A stretch of DNA of 64,000 nt from Streptomyces spiramyceticus (GTDB lineage: Bacteria; Actinomycetota; Actinomycetes; Streptomycetales; Streptomycetaceae), in NCBI RefSeq assembly GCF_028807635.1, contig NZ_JARBAX010000001.1:3178501-3242500 (forward strand). Direction: 5' to 3'. The notes beneath the pieces were generated by a model. That model saw only the letters and a list, made by a program, of their open reading frames with translations. It did not search any database and was not told where the DNA came from. Positions 17,232-27,040 of the stretch are shown in pieces. Made by a program: the position numbers and the translations under genes. Numbering within the stretch: position 1 is the first letter of the stretch; each line of letters starts with the position of its first letter.

Positions 17232-18674
17232 TCAGCTCTGGGCCGCCCACCACTCCTTGAGTGCCGCGACCGCCGCCTCGTGCTCCATCGGGCCGTTCTC
17301 CAGCCGCAGCTCGAGCAGGAACTTGTACGCCTTGCCGATCTCCGGGCCGGGCCTGATGCCCAGAATCTCCATGATCTGGTTGCCGTCCAGATCGGGCCGG
17401 ATGGAGTCCAGCTCCTCCTGCTGCTGCAGCTCCGCAATGCGCTCCTCAAGCCCGTCGTAGGCCCGCGAGAGCGCGCCCGCCTTGCGCTTGTTGCGCGTAG
17501 TGCAGTCAGAACGGGTCAGCTTGTGCAGCCGGTCCAGCAGCGGGCCCGCATCGCGTACGTACCGTCGCACCGCCGAGTCGGTCCACTCCCCGGTCCCGTA
17601 CCCGTGGAAGCGCAGATGGAGCTCCACGAGTGTCGAGACGTCCTTGATCAGGTCGTTGGAGTACTTGAGAGCGGTCATGCGCTTCTTGGTCATCTTGGCC
17701 CCCACCACCTCGTGGTGATGGAACGAGACCCGACCGTCCGCCTCGAAGCGCCGCGTCCTCGGCTTCCCGATGTCATGCAGCAGAGCCGCCAGCCGCAGAA
17801 CGAGGTCCGGACCGTCCTCTTCGAGGTCCATGGCCTGTTCCAGCACGGTCAGCGAGTGCTCATAGACGTCCTTGTGCCTGTGATGCTCATCACTCTCCAG
17901 GCGCAGCTCAGGCAGCTCTGGAAGCACGTACTCGGCGAGCCCGGTGTCGACAAGCAGCCTCAGACCCTTGCGCGGGTCGTCCGAGAGAATCAGCTTGTTG
18001 AGCTCGTCACGTACTCGCTCCGCCGAGACGATCTCCAGGCGCTCGGCCATGGCCGTCATCGCGGCGACAACTTCGGGCGCCACCTCGAAGTCGAGCTGAG
18101 CGGCGAACCGTGCTGCGCGCATCATGCGCAGCGGGTCGTCGGAGAACGACTCCTCGGGCGTCCCGGGAGTGCGCAGAACACGGGCCGCGAGGTCTTCCAA
18201 GCCACCGTGCGGGTCGATGAACTCCTTCTCCGGGAGCGCGACGGCCATCGCGTTGACGGTGAAGTCGCGGCGTACGAGATCTTCCTCGATGGAGTCGCCG
18301 TAGGACACCTCGGGCTTGCGCGAGTTCCTGTCGTACGCCTCGGAACGGTACGTCGTGACCTCGATCTGGTAGCCCATCTTCTGGGATCCCACCGTCCCGA
18401 AGGCGATCCCGACCTCCCACACCGAGTCCGCCCACGGCCGGACGATCTTCAGCACGTCCTCGGGGCGGGCGTCGGTCGTGAAGTCCAGGTCGTTGCCGAG
18501 CCTGCCGAGCAACGCGTCCCTGACCGATCCACCGACCAGGGCGAGACTGAACCCCGCCTCCTGGAAGCGGCGAGCGAGGTCGTCGGCGACAGGGGCGACT
18601 CGCAGCAGCTCGCTGACCGCGCGGCGCTGCACCTGGCTCAGGGCACTGGGATTGTCTTCGTTGGCGTTCGGCAC
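17232..18674 (-). CDS. pcnA: CCA tRNA nucleotidyltransferase
   Basis: 480 aa. It adds or repairs the 3' CCA of tRNAs, needed here because neither tRNA in this window encodes CCA. The class II nucleotidyltransferase motif is LVGGSVRDALLGRLGNDLDFTTDARP (about 44-69) with the D-x-D metal ligands. The RRDFTVNAMA motif follows (about 128-137), then an HD domain (LLHDIGKPR, about 278-286, with HHHEVVGAKM). The C-terminal HD domain is the actinobacterial pattern. The GTG at 18674 is the best in-frame start; no clear ribosome site precedes it. Upstream frame to 19046 runs through the divergent gene and is rejected. It is divergent from the DUF6049 gene across 185 bp. Confidence 0.92.
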   Translation of the reverse strand: MPNANEDNPSALSQVQRRAVSELLRVAPVADDLARRFQEAGFSLALVGGSVRDALLGRLGNDLDFTTDARPEDVLKIVRPWADSVWEVGIAFGTVGSQKMGYQIEVTTYRSEAYDRNSRKPEVSYGDSIEEDLVRRDFTVNAMAVALPEKEFIDPHGGLEDLAARVLRTPGTPEESFSDDPLRMMRAARFAAQLDFEVAPEVVAAMTAMAERLEIVSAERVRDELNKLILSDDPRKGLRLLVDTGLAEYVLPELPELRLESDEHHRHKDVYEHSLTVLEQAMDLEEDGPDLVLRLAALLHDIGKPRTRRFEADGRVSFHHHEVVGAKMTKKRMTALKYSNDLIKDVSTLVELHLRFHGYGTGEWTDSAVRRYVRDAGPLLDRLHKLTRSDCTTRNKRKAGALSRAYDGLEERIAELQQQEELDSIRPDLDGNQIMEILGIRPGPEIGKAYKFLLELRLENGPMEHEAAVAALKEWWAAQS

Positions 18675-18859
18675 AACAGAAAAGGGTACGTGCCCCAGCC
18701 GGCCGAAGCTCCCCAGTTTCCCTCCGCCCGGAACACTCTCGCGATCATGTGGCGCAGTCCGCAGCACTTCGCCACAGCGCACCTCGTTACCATGCGTGGA
18801 CGCATTAATCGACAACCACCACCACCGGCAGCAGACGACGACAAGGGACGGGCGAGCGC

Positions 18860-21151
18860 GTGGCCGAGGCGGCAGACTTCCAGGGGACGACTCCCTCACC
18901 TGCCCGCCGGTGGCTGCGGCGCACAGCAGCGCTGCTCGCCGGCACCCCCCTGGTAGCGGGCCTCTTGTGCCTCCCGGCGGCTGCCCCCGCGCACGCCGCG
19001 GAGGAGGGCACCGGCTCACGCACCGTCGACGTGTCCCTCGACACACTGACCCCCAGCGCCCCGGTGGAGGGCGGCAAGGTCACGGTCTCGGGCACGATCA
19101 CCAACAGGGGCAAGGAAACCGTCACCGACGCCCATGTCGGGCTGGGCGTCGGGCCGCGGATGTCCAGTAGGTCCGCGATCGACTCGGCGGCCGAACGCAC
19201 CGGGTACACGAACGGGCTCGACGCCGCGGAAATCGGCGGGAAGTTCACCAAGAAGTTCGCGAAGCTCCCCGCCGGGATAAGCGAGGGATTCAGCATCACG
19301 GTGCCGGTCGGCAAGCTGGGTCTCGGCGACCAGGGGGTCTACCAGCTGGGTGTGTCCCTGTGGGGGCAGACGCCGACCCGCCCGTACGAGCAGGTGCTGG
19401 GCATCGAACGGACCTTCCTGCCCTGGCAGCCGGAGGACACGGAGAAGAAGACCCAGCTCACCTATCTCTGGCCGCTGATTTCCTCCACACATCTCACCGC
19501 CGAGACAGGTTCGGACGAGCAGCAGACTCCGGTCTTCAAGAACGACGACCTCGGCGCGGAGCTCGCACCGGGGGGACGGCTGGAGCAGCTCGTCTCGCTC
19601 GGCAAAGAGCTGCCGGTGACGTGGGTCGTGGACCCGGACCTGCTCGCCACCGTCGAAGCGATGACAAAGGGCTACCAGGTCAAGTCCGAGGACGGCGAAA
19701 CAACGGTCGCCGGAAAGAACCAGGCCGTCGCCAACCGGTGGCTGAGCAATCTCCAGAAGGCCGTGCAGGGCCGCAAGGTCGTGGCGCTCCCGTTCGCCGA
19801 CCCCGATCTGGCCTCTCTGGCGCACCGCGGCAAGGACGTCCCCGGATCTCTCAGCCACCTGAAGCCGGCGACCGATGTCGCTGCCACGGCCGTGCAGTCG
19901 ATCCTCCTCACGGAGCCCTCGACGGACTTCGCGTGGCCCGTGGACGGTGCCGTGGACCCCTCGGTCGTCGACGTCGCCACCTCGGCCGGTGCGCACAACG
20001 TGATCGCGCGCAGCGACAGCCTGCAGGAGACCGGGGGCCTGCCGTACACACCCTCCGCGGCCCGGCCGATCGGCGGCGGCACGACGGCCGTAGTCGCCGA
20101 CGCCCGGCTCTCCACCGCCTTCCAGGGCGACATGTCGACGGCGGATGACTCCACACTCGCGGTGCAGAAGTTCCTGGCCCAGACGCTGGCGATCACCCTT
20201 CAGAACGAGGGCAAGCAGCGCAGCATCGTCGTCGCCCCGCAGCGGCTGCCGTCCGCGAGCCAGGCACAGTCGATGGCGAGCGCCCTGCACGGGCTCGACG
20301 CCCAGCGCTGGTCCCAGCCGCTGGACATGGTGGCAGCGGCGAAAGCCAAGCCCGATGCCGAGGCCACGACCCAGGTGCCGGGTGAGGCCGCGTACCCCGG
20401 GGCGCTGCGCAAGCGGGAGCTTCCGGCCAAGGCCTTCCAGGACATCAAGGCCACGCAGGACAAGCTCGACAATTTCAAGGTGATCCTGACCGCACAGGAC
20501 CGGGTGGTCACGCCCTTCGGCAATGCGATCTACCGAGCGATGTCCACGTCCTGGCGCGGCAACGAGCGGACCGCCCAGGCGTACCGGACCGGCGTTCAGA
20601 GCTACCTGATGAGCCTCACCGACGAGGTGCAGCTCATTCAGAAATCCGATGCGACCCTGTCGGGGCGCAGCGCCACCATTCCGGTGACTGTCCAGAACAA
20701 GCTGGTGCAGGGCGTCGAGCACTTGGTGCTGCGGCTGGAGTCGACCAAGCCCACCCGCCTCAAACTGGACGGCAAGCAGACCATCGCCGAGCGGCCGGTG
20801 AAGGTCGCGGGCGGCCACAGCCAGTCGGTGAAGTTCACCGCCACCGCGAACGCCAACGGCCCGGTCCCGGTGGTCGCACAGCTCTACACCGAGGACGGCA
20901 AACCGTACGGCCGCTCCATGGAGTTCACGGTGGACGTCAACGAGTTCACTCCCACCGTCATGCTGGTGATCGCCGGCGGCGTGCTGCTGCTTGTTCTCGC
21001 GGGCATCAGGATGTACACCCAGCGCAAGCGTGCGGCGGCCCGTGAGGCCGGTGACGGGGCCGACGGCCCCGAGCAGCCGAGTGACCCGACACCGGACACT
21101 GGACCGGAAAGCGGCAACCCGTCGGGCACGGGTGAGAAAGTGGACCGTTGA
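18860..21151 (+). CDS. DUF6049-type secreted, membrane-anchored protein
   Basis: 763 aa. A signal peptide covers about 1-47 (RRWLRRTAALL, hydrophobic core, cleavage near APAHA-AEE). A large extracytoplasmic part follows, with an N-terminal beta-rich domain (about 50-170) and a middle section that looks polysaccharide-deacetylase-like in its strand pattern (VTWVVDPDLLATVEAM, VVALPFADPDLASLAHRG). A C-terminal immunoglobulin-like region comes next, then one membrane helix (TVMLVIAGGVLLLVLAGIRM, about 698-717) and a short acidic cytoplasmic tail. The GTG at 18860 is used. It lies directly upstream of murJ, as in many actinobacteria, so a role in wall assembly is likely but unproven. Confidence 0.8.
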   Translation: MAEAADFQGTTPSPARRWLRRTAALLAGTPLVAGLLCLPAAAPAHAAEEGTGSRTVDVSLDTLTPSAPVEGGKVTVSGTITNRGKETVTDAHVGLGVGPRMSSRSAIDSAAERTGYTNGLDAAEIGGKFTKKFAKLPAGISEGFSITVPVGKLGLGDQGVYQLGVSLWGQTPTRPYEQVLGIERTFLPWQPEDTEKKTQLTYLWPLISSTHLTAETGSDEQQTPVFKNDDLGAELAPGGRLEQLVSLGKELPVTWVVDPDLLATVEAMTKGYQVKSEDGETTVAGKNQAVANRWLSNLQKAVQGRKVVALPFADPDLASLAHRGKDVPGSLSHLKPATDVAATAVQSILLTEPSTDFAWPVDGAVDPSVVDVATSAGAHNVIARSDSLQETGGLPYTPSAARPIGGGTTAVVADARLSTAFQGDMSTADDSTLAVQKFLAQTLAITLQNEGKQRSIVVAPQRLPSASQAQSMASALHGLDAQRWSQPLDMVAAAKAKPDAEATTQVPGEAAYPGALRKRELPAKAFQDIKATQDKLDNFKVILTAQDRVVTPFGNAIYRAMSTSWRGNERTAQAYRTGVQSYLMSLTDEVQLIQKSDATLSGRSATIPVTVQNKLVQGVEHLVLRLESTKPTRLKLDGKQTIAERPVKVAGGHSQSVKFTATANANGPVPVVAQLYTEDGKPYGRSMEFTVDVNEFTPTVMLVIAGGVLLLVLAGIRMYTQRKRAAAREAGDGADGPEQPSDPTPDTGPESGNPSGTGEKVDR

Positions 21152-21287
21152 GCAACGCCGTGGCCGGCCGGCCGAGGACGATGAGGGGTTGCAATGCCGC
21201 GTCTTTCCGGGGGACAGTCCCCGGATCCGTGGCCGCACACCCAGCAGGGCACAGCTCGCCGGAACAGGAAGCTCGAGGGGAGCACCA

Positions 21288-23465
21288 GTGAACGCGCCGT
21301 ACGACGGTGACCGTGGACAAGGCGCGGGCGGCACTGCGCCTTCCAGGGGATTGCCCCCGGAGCCCACGGCAGCGGGCCATGTGCCATCGCCGCAGCAGCC
21401 CGAGACCGCCCAGGACCCGTATGTCCAGGACGCCTACAGCCACGACCCTTACCGGTCGCAGGACCCCTCCACGCAGGATCCGGTGACGGAGGCGCTCTAC
21501 GACCGCGCCTCGCACCCTCCGCCGCCCCCGGGTACCTACCAGGAGCCACAGTCGCTGTACCAGCAGCCGTCCCCGCCGCAGCATGCGCCGAATCCGCGCG
21601 TATGGGCCCAGACCCCGCCGCCGGAGCCGGACGGCCCGTCGCGCCGTCTGCCGTACGGCGACGATGCCGCGACCACCCAGTTCGTGGGCGTGGACGACCT
21701 GGTCACACAGGCGGGCGAGGAGCTGCCGGAGCAGGATGCCTTTGCCCACCTCTACCGCGACCAGCAGGAGGCGGGCGGAGCCACTCCAGCGGCCGCTCCC
21801 GAACCGGCTCCGGCACCCCCGCCCAAGAAGCCCGCGGGCCGTGCGGCGAGCGTGCTGAAGTCGAGCGCGCTGATGGCGGCGGGCACGCTGGTCTCCCGCC
21901 TCACGGGTTTCGTACGCAGCCTGGTGATCACCGCGGCTCTGGGTGCGGCCCTGCTCGGTGACACCTTCACCGTGGCGTACACCCTGCCCACGATGATCTA
22001 CATCCTGACCGTCGGTGGTGGCCTCAACTCGGTCTTCGTGCCGCAGTTGGTACGCGCCATGAAGAACGACGAGGACGGCGGCGTAGCCTTCGCCAACCGC
22101 CTCCTCACTCTCGTCATGGTCGTTCTCGGCGCCATCGTCGTCCTCGCCGTGTTCGGGGCGCCGCTCCTGGTCCACGCGATGTCGCCCACCATCGCCGACA
22201 ACCCGGACGCCAACAGCGTCGCCGTCACTTTCGCCCGCTACTGCCTGCCCACGATCTTCTTCATGGGTGTGCATGTGGTCATGGGCCAGATCCTCAACGC
22301 CCGCGGAAAATTCGGCGCGATGATGTGGACGCCGGTCCTCAACAACATCGTCATGATCGTCACCTTCGGGCTGTTCATCTGGGTCTACGGCACCTCTGCC
22401 GAGTCCCAGATGGGCGTCGAGACCATCCCCGCGGAGGGCGTCAGGCTGCTGGGTATCGGCACCCTGCTCGGCCTTGTCGTCCAGGCCCTGGCGATGATCC
22501 CGTACCTGCGCGAGACCGGCTTCCGCTTCCGTCCGCGCTTCGACTGGAAGGGCCACGGCCTCGGCAAGACGGTCAAGCTCGCCAAGTGGACCGTTCTCTT
22601 CGTCCTCGCCAACCAGGCGGGCGTAGTCGTCGTCACCCAGCTCGCCACGGCGGCCGGCGCGGCCTCCGGCAAGGACGGCGCGGGCATCCTCGCCTACTCG
22701 AACGCCCAGCTGATCTGGGGCATGCCGCAGGCCATCATCACCGTCTCCGTCATGGCCGCCCTGCTGCCCCGCATCTCCCGCGCCGCACACGACAACGACC
22801 CGGGTGCCGTCCGTGACGACATCTCCCAGGGACTGCGCAACTCGGCCGTCGCGATCGTCCCCGTCTCCTTCGCGTTCCTCGCGCTCGGCGTCCCCATGTG
22901 CACCCTGCTGTTCGCCTCGACCGGCCACGAGGGCGCCCAGGCCATGGGCTTCATCCTGATGGCCTTCGCTCTCGGCCTCATCCCGTATTCCGTGCAGTAC
23001 GTCGTCCTGCGCGGGTTCTACGCGTACGAGGACACCCGGACGCCCTTCTACAACACCGTCATCGTCGCCGCCGTCAACGCGGCGGCCTCAGCCGTCTGCT
23101 ACGTCGTCCTGCCCGCCCAGTGGGCTGTGGTCGGCATGGCAGCCTCGTACGGCCTGGCCTACGCCATCGGCGTCGGTATCGCCTGGCGGCGCCTGCGCAA
23201 CAGGCTGGGCGGCGATCTGGACGGCACTCACGTCCTGCGTACGTACGCCCGCCTGGCCGGGGCCTCTGTACCGGCCGCGATCCTGGGCGGCGCTGCCGGC
23301 TTCGGCATCATGCACGTCCTGGGCAGCGACGCCCTCGGATCGTTGGCTGCGCTGGTCGTCGGGGGGATCGTGCTGCTCGGCGTCTTCTTCGTCGCCGCGA
23401 AGCGGATGCGGATCGAGGAGCTCAACGCCATGGTGGGCATGGTGCGAGGGCGGCTCGGGCGCTAA
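21288..23465 (+). CDS. murJ: Lipid II flippase MurJ (MviN)
   Basis: 725 aa. The MOP-superfamily flippase moves lipid II across the membrane. A long Pro-rich cytoplasmic tail (1 to about 185) precedes the membrane core of about 14 helices, starting SSALMAAGTLVSRLTGFVRSLV. The core keeps LVSRLTGFVR, typical of MurJ, and many Gly/Pro kinks. The GTG at 21288 follows GAGGGGAG. The mycobacterial homologue carries a pseudokinase and an extracellular domain at its C-terminus; here those parts are a separate gene beginning 121 bp downstream. It probably forms an operon with the upstream DUF6049 gene. Confidence 0.93.
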   Translation: MNAPYDGDRGQGAGGTAPSRGLPPEPTAAGHVPSPQQPETAQDPYVQDAYSHDPYRSQDPSTQDPVTEALYDRASHPPPPPGTYQEPQSLYQQPSPPQHAPNPRVWAQTPPPEPDGPSRRLPYGDDAATTQFVGVDDLVTQAGEELPEQDAFAHLYRDQQEAGGATPAAAPEPAPAPPPKKPAGRAASVLKSSALMAAGTLVSRLTGFVRSLVITAALGAALLGDTFTVAYTLPTMIYILTVGGGLNSVFVPQLVRAMKNDEDGGVAFANRLLTLVMVVLGAIVVLAVFGAPLLVHAMSPTIADNPDANSVAVTFARYCLPTIFFMGVHVVMGQILNARGKFGAMMWTPVLNNIVMIVTFGLFIWVYGTSAESQMGVETIPAEGVRLLGIGTLLGLVVQALAMIPYLRETGFRFRPRFDWKGHGLGKTVKLAKWTVLFVLANQAGVVVVTQLATAAGAASGKDGAGILAYSNAQLIWGMPQAIITVSVMAALLPRISRAAHDNDPGAVRDDISQGLRNSAVAIVPVSFAFLALGVPMCTLLFASTGHEGAQAMGFILMAFALGLIPYSVQYVVLRGFYAYEDTRTPFYNTVIVAAVNAAASAVCYVVLPAQWAVVGMAASYGLAYAIGVGIAWRRLRNRLGGDLDGTHVLRTYARLAGASVPAAILGGAAGFGIMHVLGSDALGSLAALVVGGIVLLGVFFVAAKRMRIEELNAMVGMVRGRLGR

Positions 23466-23586
23466 CCTCCGGGCGGGCCCCGCACAACCATCATCGGCCG
23501 CTGCGTGTCGTGCATAGCGCCGGACTGTGGGCACAATTGGCATGGCTGTTCAACAGCGCGCAACGGATGGGGAGGCAGGAACGACG

Positions 23587-25302
23587 GTGGCGGAACGTAG
23601 CACGGCTGCCGTCGACGTGGCCGACAACAGCGGTGATGAACCGCTGACCGCCAAGGCGGACAAGGCCACGGCCGACGGGGTGGCGGAAGCCCAGGACACA
23701 GCGGACGAGAAAAAGGGCGAAGCGGACGGCGAGGGACAAGGCTCCGAGACTCCCATCGCCACACCCGAGCTGCACAGTGGGCACAAGCTCGCCAGACGCT
23801 ACCGGCTCGAAGAATGCGTCACCCGTCTGGACGGATTCAGCAGCTGGCGCGCAGTCGACGAAAAGCTCCGCCGCGCCGTGGGTGTCCACCTGCTGCCCGC
23901 GGACCACGCCCGGGCCAGGTCCGTGCTCGCCGCGGCCCGCTCGTCGGCGCTGCTCGGCGACCCCCGATTCGTCCAGGTGCTGGACGCGGTGGAGGAGAAC
24001 GACCTCGTCTACGTCGTCCACGAGTGGCTTCCGGACGCCACAGAGCTGACGGCGATGCTCGCAGCGGGCCCGCTCGAGGCCCACGAGGCGTACCAGCTCG
24101 TAAGCCAGATCTCGCAGGCCATGGCGGCCGCCCACCGAGAGGGCCTCGCCCACCTCAAGCTCACCCCGGGCGCCATCCTGCGGACCTCGTCGGGCCAGTA
24201 CCGGATCCGCGGGCTCGCGGTGAACGCCGCCCTCCGTGGCATCACATCCGACCGGCCGCAGCGCACCGACACCGAGGCGATCGGCGCACTGCTGTACGCC
24301 GCCCTGACACAGCGCTGGCCGTACGAGAGGGACGCGTACGGCCTCTCCGGGCTGCCCAAGGGCGTCGGGCTCATCGCCCCCGATCAGGTACGCGCCGGCA
24401 TCCACCGGAGGCTCTCCGAGCTCGCCATGCGTGCCCTGGTCAACGACGGCGCCACCGCCTCGCGCCAGGATCCGCCCTGCACCACCCCGGACGAGCTGGC
24501 GAAGGCCGTCGCGGCGATGCCTCGCATCCGTCCGCCGGAGCCCACGTTCACTGCGCCACCGGAGTACCAGCGCACCACTTACCAGCAGGGCACCTACGGC
24601 AGGCCGAGCCCGCACTCCGGTGCGCAGGCCACCCAGCCTCTAGTGGCCGCCCCGCCCCGCCCGCTCCAGAGCCGTACCGGCAAGGTGCTCAAGTGGGGTG
24701 TGGCAGCGCTGCTCATCGCCGCCCTCGGCCTGGGCAGTTGGCAGCTGGCGGACACCCTCCTGGACCGGGGCCAGGAATCCGACGACAAGACGTCCTCGCA
24801 GACGAACAACGGCAAAGAGCCCAAGAGGCCCGACCCGAAGCCGCTCCGGATCTCCGACGCCCGCGTGTACGCCCCGAACGGCGACGGGATAGAGGCGGAG
24901 GACGTACCCCAAGCCATCGACGGCAATACAGGCACGGCCTGGATCACCCCGCAGTACAGGGGCTACGCCAACTTCGGCAATCTTCCGCAGCGCAAGGACG
25001 GCAGCGGGATAATCGTTGATCTCGGCAGCGCACAGGACGTGTCCGGCGTCGACATCGACATGTACCGCAGCGGTCAGACCGTAGAGGTGCTCGCAGCGGA
25101 CGAGAATGCCTCGAATCCTTCCGCGCTCTCCGATTTTTCCCAGCAGATCACCGAACTGGAGCCGGCAGCAGGCAAGCTGGAAGCCACGCTCGACAAGCCC
25201 GTCCGGACCCGGTACATCCTGATCCACATCACATCGCTGCCGACCGACGGCTCACCCGGCGCCTTCCGTGGTGGAATCTCGGAGATCAAAATCACCGGCT
25301 GA
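23587..25302 (+). CDS. Membrane pseudokinase with extracellular discoidin-like domain
   Basis: 571 aa. An acidic N-terminal region (to about 60) is followed by a protein-kinase fold (about 65-300) that has lost catalysis. The HRD loop reads AHLKLTPGAIL, with no catalytic Asp, and the DFG position reads RGL. A linker, one membrane helix (about 368-388) and an extracytoplasmic beta domain follow (about 415-571, with QAIDGNTGTAWITPQYRG and IIVDLGSAQDVSGVDI), of the F5/8-type carbohydrate-binding kind. In Mycobacterium these parts are fused to MviN, and the phosphorylated pseudokinase binds the FHA protein FhaA to restrain wall synthesis (family knowledge). I chose the GTG at 23587 for its GGGGAGGCAGGA site; the ATG at 23542 is an alternative. 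Confidence 0.85.
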   Translation: MAERSTAAVDVADNSGDEPLTAKADKATADGVAEAQDTADEKKGEADGEGQGSETPIATPELHSGHKLARRYRLEECVTRLDGFSSWRAVDEKLRRAVGVHLLPADHARARSVLAAARSSALLGDPRFVQVLDAVEENDLVYVVHEWLPDATELTAMLAAGPLEAHEAYQLVSQISQAMAAAHREGLAHLKLTPGAILRTSSGQYRIRGLAVNAALRGITSDRPQRTDTEAIGALLYAALTQRWPYERDAYGLSGLPKGVGLIAPDQVRAGIHRRLSELAMRALVNDGATASRQDPPCTTPDELAKAVAAMPRIRPPEPTFTAPPEYQRTTYQQGTYGRPSPHSGAQATQPLVAAPPRPLQSRTGKVLKWGVAALLIAALGLGSWQLADTLLDRGQESDDKTSSQTNNGKEPKRPDPKPLRISDARVYAPNGDGIEAEDVPQAIDGNTGTAWITPQYRGYANFGNLPQRKDGSGIIVDLGSAQDVSGVDIDMYRSGQTVEVLAADENASNPSALSDFSQQITELEPAAGKLEATLDKPVRTRYILIHITSLPTDGSPGAFRGGISEIKITG

Positions 25303-25330
25303 CCGCCACATCAGGGGAGGGGGCTCACCG

Positions 25331-26035
25331 TTGGACGACGTCACACTCGGCGACACAAGCGACCAGGATCTACTGGCCCGCCATGTCAAGGGCGACCCGG
25401 ACGCTTTCGGTGAGCTCGTACGTCGTCACCGCGACCGGCTCTGGGCGGTAGCCCTCCGCACGCTGGGCGACCGCGAGGAGGCCGCTGACGCGGTTCAGGA
25501 CGCCCTGGTGTCCGCCTACCGGGCCGCCCACACCTTCCGCGGCCAGTCCGCCGTGACCACCTGGCTGCACCGCATCACCGTCAACGCCTGTCTCGACCGA
25601 GCACGCAAGGCCGCGTCCCGCAAGACAGCGCCCGTCGACGACGCCGAGCGACTGGATCAGCTCCTCGAACCCCACGAGTCCGCCGAGGCTCCGGCAGAGC
25701 GCCAGGACCTCCACCGGGAACTGATCGCGGCTCTGGCCACCCTGCCCGTCGAGCAGCGGGCAGCCCTGGTGCTGGTGGACATGCAGGGGTACCCCGTCGC
25801 GGAGGCCGCGCGCGTCCTCGAAGTACCGACCGGGACCGTGAAGAGCCGCTGTGCGCGCGGCCGGGCACGACTGCTGCCACTACTCACCCATCTGCGCACG
25901 GATACCGGGGATAGCAATGACCTCGGTGGGGGAAGGAACCGGACGCACGGGGCATCCGTCCCACCGGCGTCGGGACGAAAAGATGCAGGACCAAGTGATC
26001 CTGCTGCTGTGAAGGGCGGAGGTGGGCGCGCATGA
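25331..26035 (+). CDS. sigM: ECF RNA polymerase sigma factor SigM
   Basis: 234 aa. Region 2 is FGELVRRHRDRLWAVALRTLGDREEAADAVQDALVSAYRAAHTFRGQSAVTTWLHRI (about 23-79). Region 4 contains LPVEQRAALVLVDMQGYPVAEAARVLEVPTGTVKSRCARGRARL (about 142-185). The C-terminal 40 residues are disordered. The TTG at 25331 is chosen because GGGGAGG precedes it by 10 bp; no ATG or GTG fits. The sigM stop overlaps the start of the anti-sigma gene (ATGA), so the two are translationally coupled. In Streptomyces the SigM-type regulon concerns envelope and redox stress (hedged family knowledge). Confidence 0.9.
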   Translation: MDDVTLGDTSDQDLLARHVKGDPDAFGELVRRHRDRLWAVALRTLGDREEAADAVQDALVSAYRAAHTFRGQSAVTTWLHRITVNACLDRARKAASRKTAPVDDAERLDQLLEPHESAEAPAERQDLHRELIAALATLPVEQRAALVLVDMQGYPVAEAARVLEVPTGTVKSRCARGRARLLPLLTHLRTDTGDSNDLGGGRNRTHGASVPPASGRKDAGPSDPAAVKGGGGRA

Positions 26036-26916
26036 CATCGACGGCCGGCACGACTCAGCACCCGGACGTCTCGGAGATCTCCGATCTCACCGAAGGCCTC
26101 CTCACCCCTTCCCGCACGGCGGACGTACGTCGCCATCTGGACGGGTGCGCGCTGTGCGCCGACGTACAGGCCTCTCTGGAGGAGATCCGCGGGCTGCTGG
26201 GCACACTGCCCGGTGCGCATCGGATGCCTGCTGATGTCGTCGGCCGTATCGATGCCGCACTGGCCGCCGAAGCGCTCCTGGACTCCACAGCGCCCGAAGA
26301 GACCGCTCCTGTTTCACGTGAAACAACGCCTGCCACGCGCGTTCCCGAAGTCGCCACCCCGGACCGCCCGGCGGGACGCCCCCGCGCGACCACAGGGCCC
26401 GGCCGAAACCGTCAGGCGACTCGCCGCCGCCGCAATGCCGTCATCGGGGCCGTCTTCGGGACGGCCGCAATCGGCATGGGATTGCTCCTGCTGCAGTCCG
26501 TCGGACCGTCGGGCGGTAATGGCTCGTCCACCGGTGGGGACGTCACCGCCTCGCAGGAGCGAGGGACAGCGTTCTCGAAGCCCGCTCTCGAGAACCGCGT
26601 GCAGTCTCTGATCGCCAAGCAGCCGATGTCGCAGGGCAAGCCCGAGAAGGCGCCGTCGGTCGATATCGAGAACACCCCCATGCGGGGGACGGATGTGTAC
26701 GTGCCGCCGTGCGTGCAGGAGGGGATCGGCCGCAACGCCGTGCCGCTCGCCGCCGAGGAGGGGACGTACAACGGCAAGAGCGCCTTCCTCGTTGTGCTGG
26801 CGGACCCCACCGATGTCACCAAGGTGGAGGCGTACGTCGTCGACGCCGCCTGCGTCAATGAGACTCCGCCCGCCAAGGGCAAGGTTCTGCTGACGCAGGC
26901 CTACCCTCGCCGCTGA
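26032..26916 (+). CDS. Zinc-finger-type anti-sigma factor paired with SigM
   Basis: 294 aa. The N-terminal ZAS-like domain has H35-x3-C39-x2-C42 ([13 protein letters not shown]), which holds zinc or an iron-sulphur cluster in related anti-sigma factors. One membrane helix (about 135-158) separates it from an extracytoplasmic domain with two cysteines (PPCVQEG and DAACVNE). The start overlaps the sigM stop by 4 bp. Codons 94-98 (VSRET) consist of parS site 4, inside a variable linker, so the DNA site dictates the peptide. It probably holds SigM inactive at the membrane until an envelope signal arrives. It resembles S. coelicolor RsmA only in layout, which I cannot verify. Confidence 0.85.
   Translation: MTSTAGTTQHPDVSEISDLTEGLLTPSRTADVRRHLDGCALCADVQASLEEIRGLLGTLPGAHRMPADVVGRIDAALAAEALLDSTAPEETAPVSRETTPATRVPEVATPDRPAGRPRATTGPGRNRQATRRRRNAVIGAVFGTAAIGMGLLLLQSVGPSGGNGSSTGGDVTASQERGTAFSKPALENRVQSLIAKQPMSQGKPEKAPSVDIENTPMRGTDVYVPPCVQEGIGRNAVPLAAEEGTYNGKSAFLVVLADPTDVTKVEAYVVDAACVNETPPAKGKVLLTQAYPRR
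26311..26324. other. parS site 4 (inside the anti-sigma gene)
   Basis: Exact GTTTCACGTGAAAC, read in frame as V-S-R-E-T in the linker of the anti-sigma factor. Confidence 0.95.
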
Positions 26917-26944
26917 AACGCGCCCGAGTGGGCTCGGACACCTC

Positions 26945-26971
26945 GGGAATGCATGCCCCGTAGGATCCGTT
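26945..26971 (+). promoter_or_regulatory. SigR-type thiol-stress promoter of trxBA
   Basis: GGGAAT at 26945-26950 and GTT at 26969-26971 are separated by 18 bp. This is the consensus GGGAAT-N18-GTT of the disulphide-stress sigma factor SigR, and trxBA is its classic target in Streptomyces. It lies 69 bp before the trxB start. Confidence 0.85.
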
Positions 26972-27040
26972 GGGTGGGGTGAGAGTCCAAGACCAAGCCC
27001 CGTAGGCAGCAGGCAGTCCGCAGAGACGAGGAAAAAACCC

